From Acidobacteriota bacterium (lineage in GTDB: Bacteria > Acidobacteriota > Vicinamibacteria > Vicinamibacterales > CAVVIG01): a DNA stretch of 16,419 nucleotides. Shown in pieces: positions 14,006-16,419 of this stretch. The position numbers were made by a program, and so were the translations under genes. The DNA lies in assembly GCA_003222455.1 (NCBI GenBank), contig QHWF01000092.1:3685-20103 (forward strand), written 5' to 3'. Below the pieces are notes generated by a model. The model made no database searches and was not told where the DNA came from. It saw only the letters and a list, made by a program, of their open reading frames with translations. Within the stretch, counting starts at the first letter, position 1. The number at the start of each line of letters is the position of its first letter.

Positions 14006-15069
14006 TCGAGGCGGGTGAGCGTGACGTCGATCAACCGTTGTCCGCCCGCGGCTTTTCTCCACTGCACGAGGATCGGCGACTGGTACGTGCCATCGGCGAT
14101 CATGCCGCGCCCCGGGACCTTTTGATCGGACACCAGCAGGCTCACCGAGCGCTTCATCTGCAGAAAGCGCCGCGCCGGCACGGCGATCAGGCGGGCGAGC
14201 ACCCTTTCCATGAGCGACTCGTTGATGTGAAACGCGTCGCAGCACTCGTTGAAGAGGCGCACGAGATCGTACTTGGCGTAGTCGATCGTCTTGTTGGGAA
14301 TCGTCCAAGGATCGGCGAGCAGGTTCCGACCTTTCTCGGAGATGAAACGAAAGGGATTACGAAGTACCTCAATCAGGTCGTGGCGCATGAGAAGCGTCTC
14401 GTACTCGTTCATCGTCAGGCCCGCTTGATGCTCGCCGGCGGCGAGCGTCAGTTGAATTCGGCCTTTGCTGATTCCGTGGTGCGTAATCAATTCGTCGAGC
14501 CACGCGTAGAGACCGAGGCGCGGATCCTTGATGTTCACCGAGTCAAGAGGGTGCGCCGATACTGCGACGCGGAGCCGCTCGCGGGCGACAATCTTTTCGA
14601 CGTTGAACGCCAGGATGCTGGTTCGACGGCGGCGCGGCCGATCGCGGTTCATGCCGTCGAGATCGACAAGGTAGACGGGCTGGCGCGGGCGGTTGACATA
14701 TTTGACGCAGTTACGGAGACCCGCCGCGATGAAGGCGAGATGCGCATCTCCATTGCGCGGTTCGATCGTACGCTGATCGTCCGACAGCTCCTCGCGCAGG
14801 TGCAGATCGTCGTGTCGGTAACCCGCGCCGGCGGGGAACAGGGTCTGGAAAAGGCTGACGTACGGCGCGATTCCCAACGTCGCTCGCGTCAACCGCGTTG
14901 CGAGACTCTGCTCCAAATACCCGGCGGTGGTGTGAAAGGAACAGTAAAGCGCCCGCGGATAGCGGTCGAAAACTTCGCTCTGCGCCGCCGCGTGCTTGCG
15001 GACATCGATGAGCTCGAACCGCGCACCGGGCTGGATCTCCAGGCTCAATTCAACCGGGTTTGGTGGCAC
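14002..15069 (-). CDS. Two-part protein with a UPF0047/YjbQ-like N-terminal half, C-terminal half unrecognised
   Basis: 355 aa from GTG 15069, preceded by a G-rich site (GGGGGGA) about 10 nt away. The open frame continues to 15762 but that part overlaps the TonB receptor gene and has shadow-like composition. Residues ~15-145 resemble YjbQ/UPF0047: ELIDVRKHAAAQ, YCSFHTTAGYLEQ (H46-T47-T48, the family's HTT signature), YRHDD (84-88), NGDAHLAFIAAGL (H110), and a final PVYLVDLDG strand. Residues ~150-355 (AFNVEKIVARERLRVAV, LGLYAWLDELITHHGI, ESLMERVLARLIAVPARRF) match nothing I can name. YjbQ proteins have been linked to thiamine phosphate synthase side activity, but their physiological role is unclear. 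The gene is translationally coupled to the deacetylase, suggesting one pathway. Length is over twice that of stand-alone YjbQ (~140 aa). Confidence 0.72.
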   Translation of the reverse strand: MPPNPVELSLEIQPGARFELIDVRKHAAAQSEVFDRYPRALYCSFHTTAGYLEQSLATRLTRATLGIAPYVSLFQTLFPAGAGYRHDDLHLREELSDDQRTIEPRNGDAHLAFIAAGLRNCVKYVNRPRQPVYLVDLDGMNRDRPRRRRTSILAFNVEKIVARERLRVAVSAHPLDSVNIKDPRLGLYAWLDELITHHGISKGRIQLTLAAGEHQAGLTMNEYETLLMRHDLIEVLRNPFRFISEKGRNLLADPWTIPNKTIDYAKYDLVRLFNECCDAFHINESLMERVLARLIAVPARRFLQMKRSVSLLVSDQKVPGRGMIADGTYQSPILVQWRKAAGGQRLIDVTLTRLE

Positions 15070-15098
15070 GGACGAATTTTCCCCCCAACCTGATGCAG

Positions 15099-15127
15099 AG
15101 AGTACCTTAGCGGCGCTGGGCTGGCAA
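15099..15127 (-). promoter_or_regulatory. Possible sigma-70 promoter of the YjbQ-like/deacetylase operon
   Basis: On the minus strand TTGCCA (15127-15122) and TACTCT (15104-15099) are 17 nt apart, in the 113-nt gap between the TonB receptor stop and the GTG at 15069. Transcription would start near 15092. The -35 matches at five and the -10 at four of six positions. Nothing else stands out in this gap. Confidence 0.4.
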
Positions 15128-15182
15128 ACCGTGCTCGGGTACTTCGCTCCCTCCCTGATGTCCCTCCAGGTCGCCGAAGGCG

Positions 15183-16419
15183 TCAGAATTCGACGTCGAT
15201 TGAAAACTGAATATGGCGCGGGTTGGCGGCCTCGATCGCGCGGCCGAACCCAGGCCGCGGCGACGGACCCGGTCCGAACACAGGATCGATGCCGATGACG
15301 TTCTGCCGGTTCAAGATGTTGAACGCTTCGACGACCAGGTCGAGCTTGCCGTGCGGCTTGATCGCGATGGCTTTCAACAGACGCACGTCCGCAGCGGCGA
15401 ACGCCGGCAGCCGCAGGCTGTTGCGCAATGCGCCCGGCGGACGCACGACGAGCGGGAAACTCAACGTGTGTAAATCGTCCGAGCCGGTGATCGGGTTCAC
15501 CGGCTGGCCGGAGCTGACGGTGAGGATGGTCGCCGCTTCGATGTTGCTCAGCGCCCGCACCCACCAGTCCGGCGTCGGGCCGGAGATGCGGTCCTCTTCG
15601 TCGCCGATCGGCAGGTCGAACAGCGCGTTCGCCACCAGACGATGAGGCTGATCGTACCGGAATCGTCCCCATTCCTCGTGGAGCGCGAGCGGATTCTGCG
15701 GCTGTTCGTCGAAATCCGAGGCGGTATCGAGGGCGCGTGACCACGTGTACGACGCGGACCACGCAATTTCATGCGAGAGGCGCCGGTTCGCCGCCAGGGA
15801 CAGCCCGTGATAGCTGGATTCTCCGGCGGGTTGAAGCTCGAACATCGCGTTCGCCAGGCCGACGTTGACCGTTCGCGGCAAATCGACGCCGTGCACGAAC
15901 AGATAATTCGCACTGACCGTGAGATCGGATGTCAGCAGCCGCTCGATGCCGATGCTGGTCTGACGGCTCGACGGATGCCAGGCTCCCGATCGCACCGTGC
16001 AGATCGAAGGTGCGGCCGATGCCGCCGGAGGCTCGAGAATCTCCTCGACACCTGACACACCGTTCATCGCGAGCACGCGGTCGAGCGCCGCGAGCGGAAT
16101 GCGATCGGCGAAGATGCCGGCCCCGGTACGAACCACCCAGGCCGCAAGCGGCGACCACGCGAACCCGACTCGCGGCTCCACCTGTCGTTGTGCAATGGAC
16201 ACCGGCGATGGCCACGTGACGACGTCGAGGCGAACACCCGCATCCAGCGTGAGCGAGCCGGACGCGGTCACATGGTCGCTGACGAACGCGCCCGTGCGCG
16301 TCGTGGCGAAGATGCGGGGCTCGACGCCCGACGCCCGCCGGAACGAATCCGGTCGGCGGGCCTCGAACGCGGCGAGATCGCTGAAGACGTACCATCCATT
16401 CGCGCCCTGCACCATCGTC
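15183..16419 (-). CDS. TonB-dependent receptor, Oar-like (C-terminal part)
   Basis: About 411 codons of the 3' end; the gene runs off the right edge, so the plug domain and start are not seen. The visible part alternates beta-strand and loop segments of an outer membrane barrel: LDAGVRLDVVTWPSP, VEPRVGFAWSPLA, TSIGIERLLTSDLTVSANY, SYHGLSLAANRRLSHEIAW and SASYTWSRALDTASDF. It ends in VEAFNILNRQNV and a final strand QFSIDVEF with a C-terminal phenylalanine, the usual outer membrane insertion signal. The 'YxGLxLxxxRR...SYTWSRALDxxSDF' and 'FNxxNRxN' patterns are those of the large Oar-like/carboxypeptidase-regulatory TonB receptors that are greatly expanded in Acidobacteriota. Such proteins take up bulky substrates with TonB-ExbBD energy. 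The ligand is unknown and no functional link to hopanoids is evident. Confidence 0.85.
   Translation of the reverse strand, partial: TMVQGANGWYVFSDLAAFEARRPDSFRRASGVEPRIFATTRTGAFVSDHVTASGSLTLDAGVRLDVVTWPSPVSIAQRQVEPRVGFAWSPLAAWVVRTGAGIFADRIPLAALDRVLAMNGVSGVEEILEPPAASAAPSICTVRSGAWHPSSRQTSIGIERLLTSDLTVSANYLFVHGVDLPRTVNVGLANAMFELQPAGESSYHGLSLAANRRLSHEIAWSASYTWSRALDTASDFDEQPQNPLALHEEWGRFRYDQPHRLVANALFDLPIGDEEDRISGPTPDWWVRALSNIEAATILTVSSGQPVNPITGSDDLHTLSFPLVVRPPGALRNSLRLPAFAAADVRLLKAIAIKPHGKLDLVVEAFNILNRQNVIGIDPVFGPGPSPRPGFGRAIEAANPRHIQFSIDVEF

Noticed and set aside
14038..15093. A 351-codon open frame on the plus strand opposite the YjbQ-like gene
   Set aside because: Composition is rich in Arg/His/Val/Gln with no motif, while the minus-strand reading has YjbQ-like motifs, coupling to the deacetylase and a promoter candidate.
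15070..15762. N-terminal extension of the YjbQ-like open frame
   Set aside because: It overlaps the TonB receptor coding sequence on the same strand in another frame and reads as Arg/Pro/Ala-rich shadow; GTG 15069 is a sounder start.

Overview
The window is GC-rich and carries a nearly complete hopanoid (bacterial sterol-like triterpenoid) gene cluster. The contents suggest a high-GC Acidobacteriota, perhaps of the Vicinamibacteria type. This is inferred from the Oar-like TonB receptor with its typical barrel strand motifs, the MacB/TolC pair, the mixed ATG/GTG starts and an intergenic repeat family common in such genomes. No rRNA, tRNA or CRISPR array was seen.

Layout. (1) 1-1482: the last codons of a MacB/FtsX-type ABC permease, overlapped by a TolC-family outer membrane factor. 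(2) 1480-1646: a structured, mosaic palindromic repeat (element A). (3) 1647-6945: a tight plus-strand run of hpnJ, two tandem four-helix DMT/SMR-like membrane proteins, hpnI and an ArnT/PMT-type glycosyltransferase. (4) 6946-11088: a probable promoter, then ispH, shc (hpnF) and hpnH. (5) 11089-11333: a hairpin with a T-run and a dispersed repeat. (6) 11334-13115: hpnA and hpnG. (7) 13116-13250: element B, a second copy of the repeat at 1480-1640. (8) On the minus strand, a NodB-type polysaccharide deacetylase (13289-14005), an unusual YjbQ-like two-part protein translationally coupled to it (14002-15069), and the C-terminal part of a TonB-dependent receptor (15183 to the window end).

How the genes work together (family knowledge). 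IspH supplies IPP/DMAPP. Squalene must come from genes outside the window, as hpnC/D/E are not here. Shc cyclises squalene to hopene. HpnH, a radical SAM enzyme, adds 5'-deoxyadenosine to give adenosylhopane. HpnG removes adenine to give the ribosyl form, which becomes bacteriohopanetetrol (BHT). HpnI puts an N-acetylhexosamine on BHT, a deacetylase (normally HpnK) removes the acetyl group, and HpnJ rearranges the sugar to the cyclitol ether. HpnA is a conserved sugar-epimerase-like partner of uncertain function.

The most novel-looking part is the hpnJ-DMT-DMT-hpnI-GT83 run. The mix of two small DMT proteins, a cytoplasmic glycosyltransferase and an ArnT-like membrane glycosyltransferase resembles the ArnC/ArnEF/ArnT logic of lipid A modification. 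It could flip and further glycosylate hopanoids on the periplasmic side; this is inference. A NodB-type deacetylase just past the cluster could stand in for HpnK. The two copies of the palindromic repeat bracket the whole hopanoid set in the same orientation.
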